Source: Apostichopus japonicus
Taxonomy: Eukaryota; Echinodermata; Holothuroidea; Aspidochirotida; Stichopodidae
Assembly: GCF_037975245.1 (NCBI RefSeq)
Contig: NC_092575.1
Coordinates: 23,415,841 to 23,479,840 of the forward strand
Direction: 5' to 3'
Length of the DNA stretch: 64,000 nt
The translations under genes were made by a program, and so were the position numbers. Position 1 is the stretch's first letter. Every line of letters starts with the position of its first letter. Shown here one piece after another: positions 33,652 to 64,000 of the stretch. The notes beneath the pieces are model-generated. The model had not been told where the DNA came from, ran no database searches, and worked only from the letters and a program-made list of their open reading frames with translations.

Positions 33652-34165
33652 CATATGGAACGCCGAAAGGGTAAGGTATTATGTTGTTTACTTCTGTGCT
33701 GTCTGTTATAATGTTGTTGTCTCCTTTGCTGTAGTTGTCTCCTTCGGTGTTGTTTTCTCCTTCAACGTTGTTGTCTCCTTTGATGATGTTGTCTCCTTTT
33801 ATGATGTTGTCTCCTTTTATGATGTTGTCTCTTTTTATGATGTTGTCTCATTTGAGGCTGACGGCGCTGGTCACTTTTGTGAACTTCCTTATACATTTAC
33901 AGTATGTATACAGTTTAAGCTAAGTACGCGCGTTCGCGGTATATCAATGAGGGGCAACGTCATTAAAGTAAACAACAACATTAAAGACAACAACATTGAA
34001 GGAGAACACAGCGTCAAAGGAAACAACATCATCGGAGGAGACAACAACCTCTAGGGAGACAACAACATTGAAGAAGACAACAACATCAAAGGAGACAACA
34101 ATATAAAACGGCAGACAACATCAAAGTAAACAACATAATACATTGCCCTTTCGGCGTTCCATATG
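33652..34165. mobile_element. Fold-back element with 40-bp inverted ends and tandem-repeat arms
   Basis: The first 40 bp (33652-33691, beginning CATATGGAACGCCGAAAGGG) match the reverse complement of the last 40 bp (34126-34165) at 38 of 40 positions. The left arm repeats a 15-bp unit like ATGTTGTCTCCTTTT; the right arm repeats the reverse complement (GGAGACAACAACAT), so the arms can pair. The palindromic CATATG at both edges may be the target duplication. No coding capacity. Confidence 0.87.
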
Positions 34166-34494
34166 TTAAAGCCCTTGCAGCATGCGTACGGTATTAAAAC
34201 TTCTCTAGATCAAGCATATACTGCCTATACGCAAAACGCATTAAATGTTTCTCCAACGCGTCGAAAAAAATGTATTCTACTGGCATGGCGTGAGTTATAA
34301 TTAAGAGTGTGGATAAAAAATAAAACGCGTTGAGGGTTCAAGCGCGCAAACGCTGTTTATTTGACATGCGCTAATATTCTGACTTTCAAGTGATTGCAGT
34401 ACGCTCGCACGTACAGACAATATTCTACTTCGGCAGGCACACGAAATAGGTTATATGTTGTTCAAGGTAGATAGGCTACTCCAAAGGAAACATA

Positions 34495-34554
34495 ATGGCA
34501 TTGCTTCAAGGATGGCCCGGTAGAGTTGGTAGAAGAAAATTGCGTCATATTTGG
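34495..34554 (+). CDS. Zinc-finger-like gene, exon 1
   Basis: ATG GCA TTG... 20 codons ending CAT ATT TGG, donor GTAAGT. The weakest exon because it rests on one ATG and one donor. Confidence 0.6.
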
Positions 34555-37500
34555 GTAAGTAAGATCTTCGTTCAGTTCACATCTGTTTTACTGACACTGA
34601 GGTATCTCCATAAATATTTGTAAATATATTCTAAAGTAAAGGATTATTGGCCTATCTTTCCGCATTTCATTGGTTTAGGTCTGGCATATATCTCTTTCCA
34701 CCATTAAGTTCTATATTATCAGGTTTGCGATGATCAGTTTTGCGATGAATGCATAATGATTTGGGCTTTCTTGTTTAAATTATATATTATTGTGCTGCTG
34801 TTCCAAGCATACACATCCATATATAGCCTAGGCTAACCTAGCCTCACCCCCCCCCCCCACTCTCTCTCTGTCGCTCACCTTCAACACTCGCTTCGACATC
34901 ACACACTTACTATCATGAAAGTCCTAGCTGCCATTGCCTACATTTTACCCAAATATTGAGGCAAATTAATTGCCACGTTAGAGAGCTCTTGATTCACGTT
35001 GCCAAGGTAACTGAAATATCTATCTAGGCCTAGGCCAATACCTATCACGTTAGTTACAAAACTTTTTCAATAACCTCACTTTACATCGTACTAATAGTTT
35101 CATTCGTCTCTTTCATCTAGAAAAGGAATAAACAAATGAGATTGCTTTTCATGACAGGTAAGAAAACGAAATATTAAATAATGATAATTTTAAGAAAGTA
35201 TTATACACTGCATTGCTGGGCATGTTTTGGGTGAACTAACCATAAGTAGACAACCAAACATTGAACTTACGAAGGGGCTGGGGGGGGGGGGTTCAAGGGT
35301 GGAATACATTGACCAGCAACAACAAAATGTTTTCTGGCGTTTCATACAACCTATACCGTTTTCCCACTACCCCTTCACTTTAGCTACGCTTGGTGCGTAT
35401 TTCTACCACATTCCTCACTGAACATACGATGGTTCAATATTTCATTTCCACTTCATCTCTCTTGATTTATCAGTTTTGCATATTTCATCTTTTAGAATGG
35501 GAACCTTTAACTATTTCTCGAAATCCAATGGGTTCAGTCAACTTCCTTGAGAGTTTGGCAAAAGTGGTGAAGCCGTATCCAAGACCACCGGTAAGAGAAT
35601 GTCAATACTGCTTAGTTCTTTCTATGCAAGGCATTGTCAGCCTAAAACTCACCACCTAACCCCCCCCCCCCCCATCCCAACTGCTCTTCCGGAATTAATA
35701 TCTAATAATATTTAATAGTATTCAAAACGTTTTAAATAACATGTAACACCAAACCGTTTGTAAATTTGAAGTGTTTCGGTGAGATGTTTTCATATACCGT
35801 AATTTTTTGTAGAACATCACTTCCAGGTCCAATCCAAGAAGATGCGCTTGAACAATACACTTATTATCTCGAGTAATATCACTCGCAATCATGCAATGGA
35901 ATCAATGGAATCCCTTGTTAAGACACCCCCCCTCTACCCTCCCTTACCCCTATAAGCCCTTCTCTCCTCCAAATCCTTTTCCGTCTCCATCCTTACAAAG
36001 CAGACATACCTGGGCAACCGATCTTCTTTATTAATATATCCACAGAGATTGAGAGAGAAGATGATAACATCCTCATCCTCAGATAGCATCTCATCTGAAA
36101 CATCTCTTTACCAATCAAAAGAGACACAGATGTTATCTACATCAGGGAGGGCATACTCTGACCTTGGACATGAAGTTGATGCCGGTAAAGGCCTGAAGAC
36201 GATTGTATTAGACACGGACACGTCATGGATAGGTAGGAAGATAAGTCGCTTACTATTTTATTATTATGAACCCTTGTCAGGGCAAGGGGATCTATTGACC
36301 CATGTCAGGGCAAGGGGCTCTATTGACCCATGTCAGGGAAAGGGTATCTATGGACCCATGCCCAAACCTCAGAATTGGGTCAAATTCCACCCCCCTCCCC
36401 CTAAAAGGAAATAAATGAAAACAAGCCTAACGTTAATTAACAAAGTATATACTGTAATTAAGTTACATCCTGAATCGCCACTTGGTTCCGCAGAGATTGT
36501 CTCATTTTACTTCGCTCTAAAAGGTATGCTGTATTGGCCCCAAATATGCTAGATATTCAAATATGGTCACCTTTGGTCAAAATTCTTAAACTGGTTTTAT
36601 TACAACCTTCGAGGAAATTTTCCTCACTAGGACTTTCAGTCATATTTTGTGTTCCCTAAAAATGTCTGAGAACAATTTGGTGAGTAAAGATCTCCAGGAA
36701 AGTACTTTTTTGAAAACTTCTAGCAATTATAGCATGCTATAATTTGGGGCCTATACTGGCTACCTTGAAAGGTGGCAACCGGACCATTATGAAATACCGG
36801 TACGTAACCTACATAGTTGCGTTGTAGTCATAATATATGTTATAACAATTAAGTTCTTGTTTGCTGTCGGGGTCTTTGATTATGTTGTTGTTGTTGCTGT
36901 TGTTAAATCTACGTTCTTATTTATATTTAGACTTTTGTTCAGCTTGTGGCAAACAAGACGCCTTGGAGTATTACCACGTTGATGGAAGTTACAAACTTTG
37001 CAGTCCTAAATGTCTTCGTGAGTACGTCCAACGACGGAAATACATTCTAAAGACTACTCAGGAAAGTATCTTCTCCCGAAAAAGTGCTTCTCATCTCGAA
37101 AAGGTCAGAATAAATCATTATTAGTAACACATTTATATAGACAATACAAACGTGTTATACTTATGATTAATAATAGTAAAAATTACTTTATCTGCATTGC
37201 AGACATATATTTAAGTCTAGGGTACGTTGCTAGGAAGGGCAGTGCTTTCATATATTACTGATAACTTACACAGACCAATACGTGTATACATGAAAACGTC
37301 AACATTATCTAATGCGGTGTGGTTACTTTTATCAAGATTGAGACAAATGTTTGTGGACGTTTCAGAGGGTGGGGTTGGGTGGGGTTGGGTGGGGTGAGGT
37401 GGGGTGGGTTGGGTGGGGTGTAGTGTAGTGTAGTGTAGTGGAGTGTGGTGGGGTGGGGTGTATGGGGCACGTTTGGCCAGCATCAGGTACGTTGTTTCTG

Positions 37501-38426
37501 CGATTCAATAATCTAGCCCCTATATGTATAAAGGTGATCACCTTTTAACCATGCACTAAGTTCATTTTGTCTACATGTATTACCCAAATGCATTGCAATG
37601 AAGAGAGTTCCATAAGAACGCCATCTATCCACGTATCCATTCGCGGTAAAACACATACATACATTACACATTCATACGACCTTCAAATAAACTAACCGTG
37701 TTTTACCTCTGCCATTTTTCTTCCTTTTTACCATAGGCATGTTGGAAAGAAAGTAACGACTGCATGGAAAACAATCAAGTGAACGAGGTACGCATGCGTG
37801 AAAAAGAGAAAAGTAGGTTTCAAAAGCTTAAAGATACCAAGGCGAAGTGGAAGTCATTCTTGTGCTCATCGGTTCCCGCGAACTCAAAGACTAATCATGA
37901 AAACAAAGACGGTAACAATTTCGTTGCAAAGAAGTCAATTTCTTCACCGAAGAAACTAAACCGCGTTGTCACGGGTTCACGGTGTAGTTTCCATGGTTCG
38001 AACGTTTCCAAGAAGAACGCAGTTGACCCATGCAATTGTGGAGGAAAGACGGAGAAAACATGTTTTACCACACAAAACAATACAGTACCACCGAAGCAAA
38101 CAATATCATGTTTCAATGTTGACAAGAGTGACTCGAAACACCCACTGAAATCAGATGATCAATTGCTATTGTCAGCAAAATATGATGCAACATCACCAAG
38201 CTTAGAGAAAAGTAGAAAACATGCCGTTAAAAGTGCATTACACCCTCTTAACAAGACAAATGTGCCGGAAAATACAGGCACAAAGCACAAAGGAAGTGGG
38301 TCGCGTTCTGACACTGAAGGGAAATTAGAACCAATCGGGGAGAAAGTGAAGAAACCACGACTGCTTATTCCTTTAAGAATTGCCTTTAAATCTAAAAAAC
38401 ATCAAGATAAAAAAATGTTTTCATGA
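34495..38426 (+). CDS. Uncharacterised basic protein with a CX2C-X17-CX3C zinc-finger-like motif, six exons, 413 aa
   Basis: Exon model: 34495-34554, 35121-35157, 35496-35590, 36046-36232, 36931-37103, 37737-38426 (1242 bases including stop). Every junction has GT/AG and phases close. I do not recognise the family. Seen in the protein: a basic N terminus (RVGRRKLRHIWKRNKQMR); a Ser-rich stretch at about 72-90; cysteines C129, C132, C150 and C154 in FCSAC...KLCSPKC, a spacing like FCS/TRASH/MYM-type treble-clef fingers; a basic run after it (REYVQRRKYILK); and a long low-complexity Lys/Ser-rich C-terminal half (185-413) with no membrane segment or signal peptide. A nuclear or nucleic-acid/protein-binding role is inference only. 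The start codon is the first in-frame ATG of the first exon found; a further 5' exon cannot be excluded. Confidence 0.75.
35121..35157 (+). CDS. Zinc-finger-like gene, exon 2 (37 bp)
   Basis: Acceptor TTTCATCTAG, donor ACAG|GTAAGA; encodes KRNKQMRLLFMT plus one base. Phase agrees with both neighbours. Confidence 0.65.
35496..35590 (+). CDS. Zinc-finger-like gene, exon 3
   Basis: Acceptor ATCTTTTAG, donor CCG|GTAAGA; encodes EWEPLTISRNPMGSVNFLES and LAKVVKPYPRPP. Confidence 0.75.
36046..36232 (+). CDS. Zinc-finger-like gene, exon 4
   Basis: Acceptor TATATCCACAG, donor ATAG|GTAGGA; encodes the Ser-rich linker and TIVLDTDTSWI. A direct repeat of about 28 bp (GGGCAAGGGG...GACCCATGTCA) begins just after it at about 36280-36365. 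Confidence 0.78.
36931..37103 (+). CDS. Zinc-finger-like gene, exon 5: cysteine motif
   Basis: Acceptor TTATATTTAG, donor AAG|GTCAGA; encodes DFCSACGKQD to KSASHLEK, holding all four motif cysteines. Confidence 0.85.
37365..37465. repeat. G-rich simple repeat
   Basis: Runs of GGGGTTGGGT, GGGGTGGG and GTAGT units in the last intron of the zinc-finger-like gene; quadruplex-prone on the plus strand. Confidence 0.9.
37737..38426 (+). CDS. Zinc-finger-like gene, terminal exon
   Basis: Acceptor TTACCATAG, open to TGA at 38426; encodes ACWKESNDCM and a 230-residue Lys/Ser-rich tail ending KKPRLLIPLRIAFKSKKHQD plus KKMFS. Confidence 0.85.
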   Translation, partial: ACWKESNDCMENNQVNEVRMREKEKSRFQKLKDTKAKWKSFLCSSVPANSKTNHENKDGNNFVAKKSISSPKKLNRVVTGSRCSFHGSNVSKKNAVDPCNCGGKTEKTCFTTQNNTVPPKQTISCFNVDKSDSKHPLKSDDQLLLSAKYDATSPSLEKSRKHAVKSALHPLNKTNVPENTGTKHKGSGSRSDTEGKLEPIGEKVKKPRLLIPLRIAFKSKKHQDKKMFS

Positions 38427-38831
38427 ATCGTCAGATTTTCATTAGCAGCGTCTTCACATAGATTACTGACGTCACAATTCGTATAATATCGCCATAGTCA
38501 TCTCAGCATTCCATCAACCGGCGTGAAAACCATGTTTTCGTGAAGGGTAAATTATGTTACAGGTTTGGGACCTGCAGGGTTCGAGGCGCCGATGGCAGTG
38601 CCATGTTGAGATGCCGATCGCGCCGATGTCCCATTGACCCATCCGATCTCCTCTATAGGACTATATAGGATAAGTCGTCAAAGGTATAATGGTTTCGTTT
38701 GAGGCGCCAATTGTGCCATTTGCCCCAGCGCCGTTTGGACCACTGACCCTTTCGCACTTTGTATTCCATTCCACCTCTGAACTCAAGTGTAACGTCTTTC
38801 TTGGTCTTTCTTTATCTGCATGCATTTGGAC
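38427..38831. other. 3' flank of the zinc-finger-like gene
   Basis: Contains a GGCGCCGAT-like motif recurring at about 38585-38735. I could not place a polyadenylation signal with confidence. Confidence 0.5.
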
Positions 38832-39216
38832 CAGTGGCGTAGGAAGGTACTTTTGAGTGTGGGGGGGGGGCTGAGACTGATTGCCGGCCTGGGGGAGGGT
38901 CTAAGGGAAGGGGGTGTCCCCCCCCCTTTTGGAATTTTTTTGCATTTCCAGGTGGCCTCAGATGCAATTTGGTGCAATATAGCACACTTCAACCCACCCA
39001 CTCCATTTTGTCAATAATTTTGCATTTTCACCTGGCTTTAGATGCAATTTGGTGCTCCAAATGAGATTTTTTTCTGCCAAAATGTTCTGAGCAGAAATGA
39101 AAAAGGGGTTTTCTGACTTGCGAAGCGGGGGGCGGAATGATACTTCCGCCCCCCATATTTTTCACTGGCGGGGCTGGCGCCCCCCCCCCCAAGCACCCCG
39201 GGTTCCTACGCCCTTG
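38832..39216. mobile_element. hAT-type MITE, 385 bp, perfect 8-bp target duplication (copy B)
   Basis: Same family as 31676-32055 but in the opposite orientation. Starts CAGTGGCGTAGGAAGG and ends GGTTCCTACGCCCTTG; the direct repeat ATTTGGAC flanks it at 38824-38831 and 39217-39224. Confidence 0.95.
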
Positions 39217-41228
39217 ATTTGGACACACAGTGACTCGACAGTACATGTATCGCATGCCATGTAACGAACAGTTCCGCGCGATGCACAGGTCCACATACAA
39301 CTACATACAGCTTCCAAGTATACACTATACTAGTCCACAATGATTTGTACCAGCTCTTTCAATTACAATATTATCAGAAGTATTGTCATATATCAGTGCT
39401 GATGTATGAGACAAAATGTATCATAATAATATTAAAAAGGCTAAAATATTATTATGATTCTTCACTTGAGTTATTATTTTCTCTTCTTCATTTATTGCTC
39501 GATTGATTGACTGGGTAATTCAATCTACTTACAGTTCTCTATTGCCACAAACTAAACAACCAGACAACAGGGGCCTCCAAAGTCGGTTCGGGACAGTTAT
39601 GTCACTGACCCTCCCCCCCCCCCCCACACCTTCTTGAAAGTCTTCCGTTTCCCTTAGACATATTATGAAAATCCATATTTATTTGTTATCCCTTATTTCA
39701 CCGGGCCCATAATTGACTCCGGACCCCGAGATGAACCTCTCCCTCCTTTCCAGCACTTCTCTGACGGGCCTGACAAACAGATATTTTAAAGTGATTGTAA
39801 CCCTCCAGGAAACCTCGTGGGAAACTGCAATTGTTTGGTCTATATGTCGGAACAAAAGTGGCAACGTGAATGACCGTTGAAAATGCATTTTGTGCTGAAC
39901 AATTCGAACATTACTTACTATATAGTCCACCAAAGCGAACAAAGAAATGATTAATTTATATTTTATTAACTCCTATTGATTGCAAAAAAGAACCATGCAT
40001 CATCATATACATATACCTAAATTTTGTGGGACACAACATTTGCTAGATTCGATTGCATAATTTGAGGCCTATTAGAACGCTGATAAGAAGCACGCAGCTA
40101 ATGGGTTTAGCCACACATATATATCTTAGATTAAGGTGGTTGTCAATGTTGTGTTAATGATATTCGGTTGGGTCATAATGGCGTCAAACTACAAATTACC
40201 GCAAAATACAGATCTAAATGTCATCAAGTTTCAGCATGCCAGCTGCTTAAAAAAGAAGATCAAAAGTATTCCTTGAATGTTCTAACTATCCAGATTATTC
40301 GCAGACACAGAGGGGAGGGGGGGGGGGGTGGGTTGAAAGTGTTCAACCGGACAATTGAAGGTCTAAGACCTGAGGAGGACTACATGCTCTCATGGAAGCC
40401 TGCAGTCAAAATGCGTGTTATTGTGTCGTCATTATTTGGGTATAGAGTAATTTCTCAATAACAACAAAAAAAGAAATATTAAAGTGACAAAGAAATATTA
40501 CATAGCCTTACAGAAGTTCATTTTAATAGTATACAACATAGTCCCTATCAAAATTCATTTTTTGTTCCTAAGATCTTTTTTTTTTAAATTTCTGAAATGG
40601 ATCATTTCAATGACGTCATTTTATTCTATGATTTTCTCGATGGAGTTAGTATCCGTTGTTCTGCAGGGCTTAACCTTTATTTCTACAAACCTACTGTGAC
40701 GTCATCCGTCAACAAACCTTTTAAATAAATGACGGAAGGAAAGAAACAATCATATCGTACCAGTCCATATAGATCAGCGGGTTTACCAGTTGCTGTACGA
40801 AGAAGCTTAAAAATCGCCAAGTCTTCTGGCAATGTTTTTGTTCTAATTGCATTTGAGTAAAAGCGTGACTTCAAACACTTTCCATCTCTTCGACACTAGC
40901 ACAAGTCCAGCTTTATATAATTATTTTACTAAGTCCTTCAGAATTGCCTAAGTACTTTTGTAACAATCATACAGGTATATCATACATATTGATATAAAAT
41001 ATATATATGTTGTGACGTCCTCAAACGTTGACCTACAAAACAGAAGGTACAATCTCCTGGACAATATATATAACTGTCACGTCCAAGATTACACGATAAG
41101 CTTGTTGAGAGTGCGTGTGTATAGTTCGTTAATAACAGGGTACAAGGAGTTCGTCGGAATCTTTTTGGGAATTGGAAGGGTAGACGTGTTTGTACACAGC
41201 GTTTCAGAACTGTTTACAAGTTGCAATC
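39217..41228. other. Intergenic stretch before the adhesion GPCR gene
   Basis: AT-rich with a C run at 39611-39625 and a G run at 40314-40329. The right end should hold the GPCR promoter and 5' UTR. No separate gene supported. Confidence 0.5.
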
Positions 41229-62132
<20,904 letters not shown>

Positions 62133-62690
62133 AAGACATAAATATACAACGTCAGTATTAAATATTTCAACCAACTTTAGTATATCTTTTACAAAGCCGA
62201 TTGCCAAATAGTGACATATATCCTTGATTTACTATTGCATTCACCGTAAGTGTTTTGTTTATTATGTTTATTGATCATTTAACCTCGCAAAGTTTGTACC
62301 ATTTTTTTCTGGCATATTTCCAAGTGTAATATCTGTATACAGCATTTTAATTTTGTCATACATATTTACAGAACATTGTAACGGTATCTATAAACTCTGG
62401 CCTAAAACTTGGCGATTTGTAGTGAACACAAGTCCCCCCCCCCCCCCCATATCAATGACTCATGGATTTATCTTGCTTTTACACAACCGCAATTTCCAAA
62501 CCCAGTGTAGTAAGTTGTCAACCACCACATTTTCCGAGAGGTTTCTCAATCTGTCAGAGCAGTATGAAGCAAAACCTAAAGTTCCTTCACATTCCTTCAT
62601 TATAATTATTATTATTATTATTATTATTAGCCTTTTATTTGACGAATGTGAAATATTGAACTAGAGGGTTGTGTGCTTTCCCCATCCATC
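62133..62690. other. 3' flank of the GPCR gene
   Basis: Probable 3' UTR followed by intergenic DNA; a C run at 62433-62448 and a (TTA)n run at about 62603-62630. No polyadenylation signal placed with confidence. Confidence 0.5.
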
Positions 62691-63055
62691 CATACATATA
62701 AAGTAGCTTGTCATGGGAAACATGAGTATAAATATGAAGGAATTTTATTGCTGACCCATGGTAGTTTGTTGCCGAACTACATTATGACTTGGGCATGACG
62801 TACATTCAAATATGTATTTCATAGAGATATTCTGTGTGGTATGTTGAATTTACGCATTTGACATTTTTTTTTTGCATTCATACATTTAAGTAAATTGTTA
62901 TGTGAAACATGAACATTATGCAGAAACATTTCTTTGCTGACCACGGTAGTCAGTTTCTGTACGTAATGATGACGTGGGCATGACGTACATTCAAATATGC
63001 ATTTCATAGAGATATTATATGTGGTATGTGGTATTTACGCATTTGACAATTTTTT
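62691..63055. repeat. Tandem duplication of about 188 bp, diverged
   Basis: Two units (62691-62878 and 62879-63055) share GGGCATGACGTACATTCAAA, TTTCATAGAGATATT and TTTACGCATTTGACA in order. Confidence 0.9.
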
Positions 63056-63891
63056 GTATAAAAATAATAATTCCAATCCTCTATCTCCGCCGGCATTCGC
63101 TTAAGAGTTCGTAAAATAACTGCTGATTATGATAATTATGTAAACAAAAATATTTTTATTAAAATTATTATAATTGTTACATGATAACAGTCATAATGAT
63201 ATGTGTTATTATACTAGGAGTGAGATCGTGGCGCTGTCAGACTGTTAGCATTTGTACTTATACGCCAGTGTACAAATTAGATGCCACAAATACATTCACA
63301 GTGGTTCATGTGTTTAGATGCAAAAAAAAAAGTAAGATTAACAAAATGATCAAAACATATCGTTATTACACAGACAGTGACCTAACGTAGGGTCCCCTCT
63401 CCAATATTGGTCTGCCCTTCCCACCCCCACCCCCAAAAAGGAAAAAATGTTAGATTTTATTTTATAGAAAATAGGTTTTACCTGCCCCCTAATAAAGCAT
63501 TGCCCCACCCTCTCTCCACCCCCTCTCCACCCTTCCCCTAAAACTTAGCGACTAGCATTTGAAAGCATAATCCTTCGAGAAATTTATACTCTTAATTCTT
63601 AATAATTTCTTCTTAATTCTTAATAATTTCTTCTTAATTAAATGATGTAAGACTGCAATTGATAAAACTAAGACCAACTTCAGATTTTCTTTCAACAAAT
63701 GAAGATTAATAATCGCTTTCATATACTAATGATTTTACTCAATGCGTAAGAATTCTTCGCATGTCTCATGCAGTATTTTTAAATTAATATTGATTACATA
63801 TTAAAATGTTTTAAGCCTCAAAGTTAAATAAAAAGTATAAAAATAATACTGCATGGCTCCTTTATTACTTTGAAACTTGAATGGTCAAGTT
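63056..63891. other. Intergenic stretch, nothing recognised
   Basis: AT-rich; C-rich patches at 63395-63435 and 63485-63540; three copies of TCTTAATTCTTAATAATT-like sequence at about 63586-63642. Confidence 0.5.
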
Positions 63892-64000
63892 CAAGGGCGT
63901 AGGAACCGGGTGGCTGGGGGCGCCAGCCCCCCCCCCCCAGTGAAAAATATGGAGGGGCGGAAGTATCATTCCGCCCCACCCCCTCCCCCCCCCCCCGCTT
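63892..64000. mobile_element. hAT-type MITE, third copy, cut by the window end
   Basis: Starts CAAGGGCGTAGGAACCGG and follows copy A at 31676 (GTGAAAAATATGG, GGAAGTATCATTCCGCC). The left flank GTCAAGTT (63884-63891) should recur about 380 bp to the right, beyond the window. Confidence 0.88.

Noticed and set aside
34841-35700. Frequent long C or G runs (for example 34848-34860, 35280-35290, 35659-35673) as a functional signal
   Set aside because: Such homopolymer runs are scattered through the whole window; they look like simple-sequence DNA and may partly reflect sequencing error.

Overview
The window is animal nuclear DNA: intron-rich genes with GT-AG introns, an eukaryotic tRNA gene cluster, long (AT)n blocks and many short non-autonomous transposons. 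The gene families suggest a marine invertebrate: a SUEL-lectin/EGF/GAIN adhesion receptor, an invertebrate-type nicotinic receptor subunit, and a U2-headed SINE. An echinoderm, perhaps a sea cucumber, is my best guess, but nothing here proves the taxon.

Layout. 1-8859: a tandem array of about 319-bp units. Each carries one 72-nt tRNA-Glu gene, with TTC and CTC anticodons interleaved: 26 complete copies, one cut by the window edge, two units that lost the tRNA body, and a decayed orphan unit at 10847-11036. 8860-15477: intergenic DNA with minisatellites and a three-level nest of hAT-type elements (11088-12535). 15478-28695, minus strand: a complete six-exon nicotinic acetylcholine receptor alpha-type subunit (547 aa). 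28696-34494: intergenic, with a U2-like SINE copy, an (AT)n block, a 380-bp hAT MITE with perfect 8-bp target duplications, and a 514-bp fold-back element. 34495-38426, plus strand: a six-exon gene for a basic 413-aa protein with one CX2C-X17-CX3C zinc-finger-like motif that I do not recognise. 38427-41228: intergenic, with a second copy of the hAT MITE. 41229-62132, plus strand: a complete 13-exon adhesion GPCR (785 aa: signal/anchor segment, SUEL lectin, EGF-like, GAIN with an intact HL|T cleavage site, 7TM). Its introns carry many repeats, including a LINE relic, a 555-bp TTAA MITE, the (AT)n/tRNA-like block and a second U2-like SINE with a 15-bp target duplication. 62133-64000: a diverged tandem duplication and the start of a third hAT MITE copy at the window edge.

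The three protein genes show no sign of being an operon or pathway. Two are cell-surface signalling proteins and one is probably nuclear or cytosolic. I built the exon models by hand: consensus splice sites were found for every exon, and reading phase closes across every junction (1644, 1242 and 2358 coding bases, all multiples of three). The most unusual signals are the mixed-isoacceptor tRNA-Glu array with a higher-order repeat and an amplified D-loop variant, the 28-bp intronic minisatellite that repeats a consensus 5' splice site beside a real exon, the U2 snRNA-headed SINE, and the nested hAT insertions.
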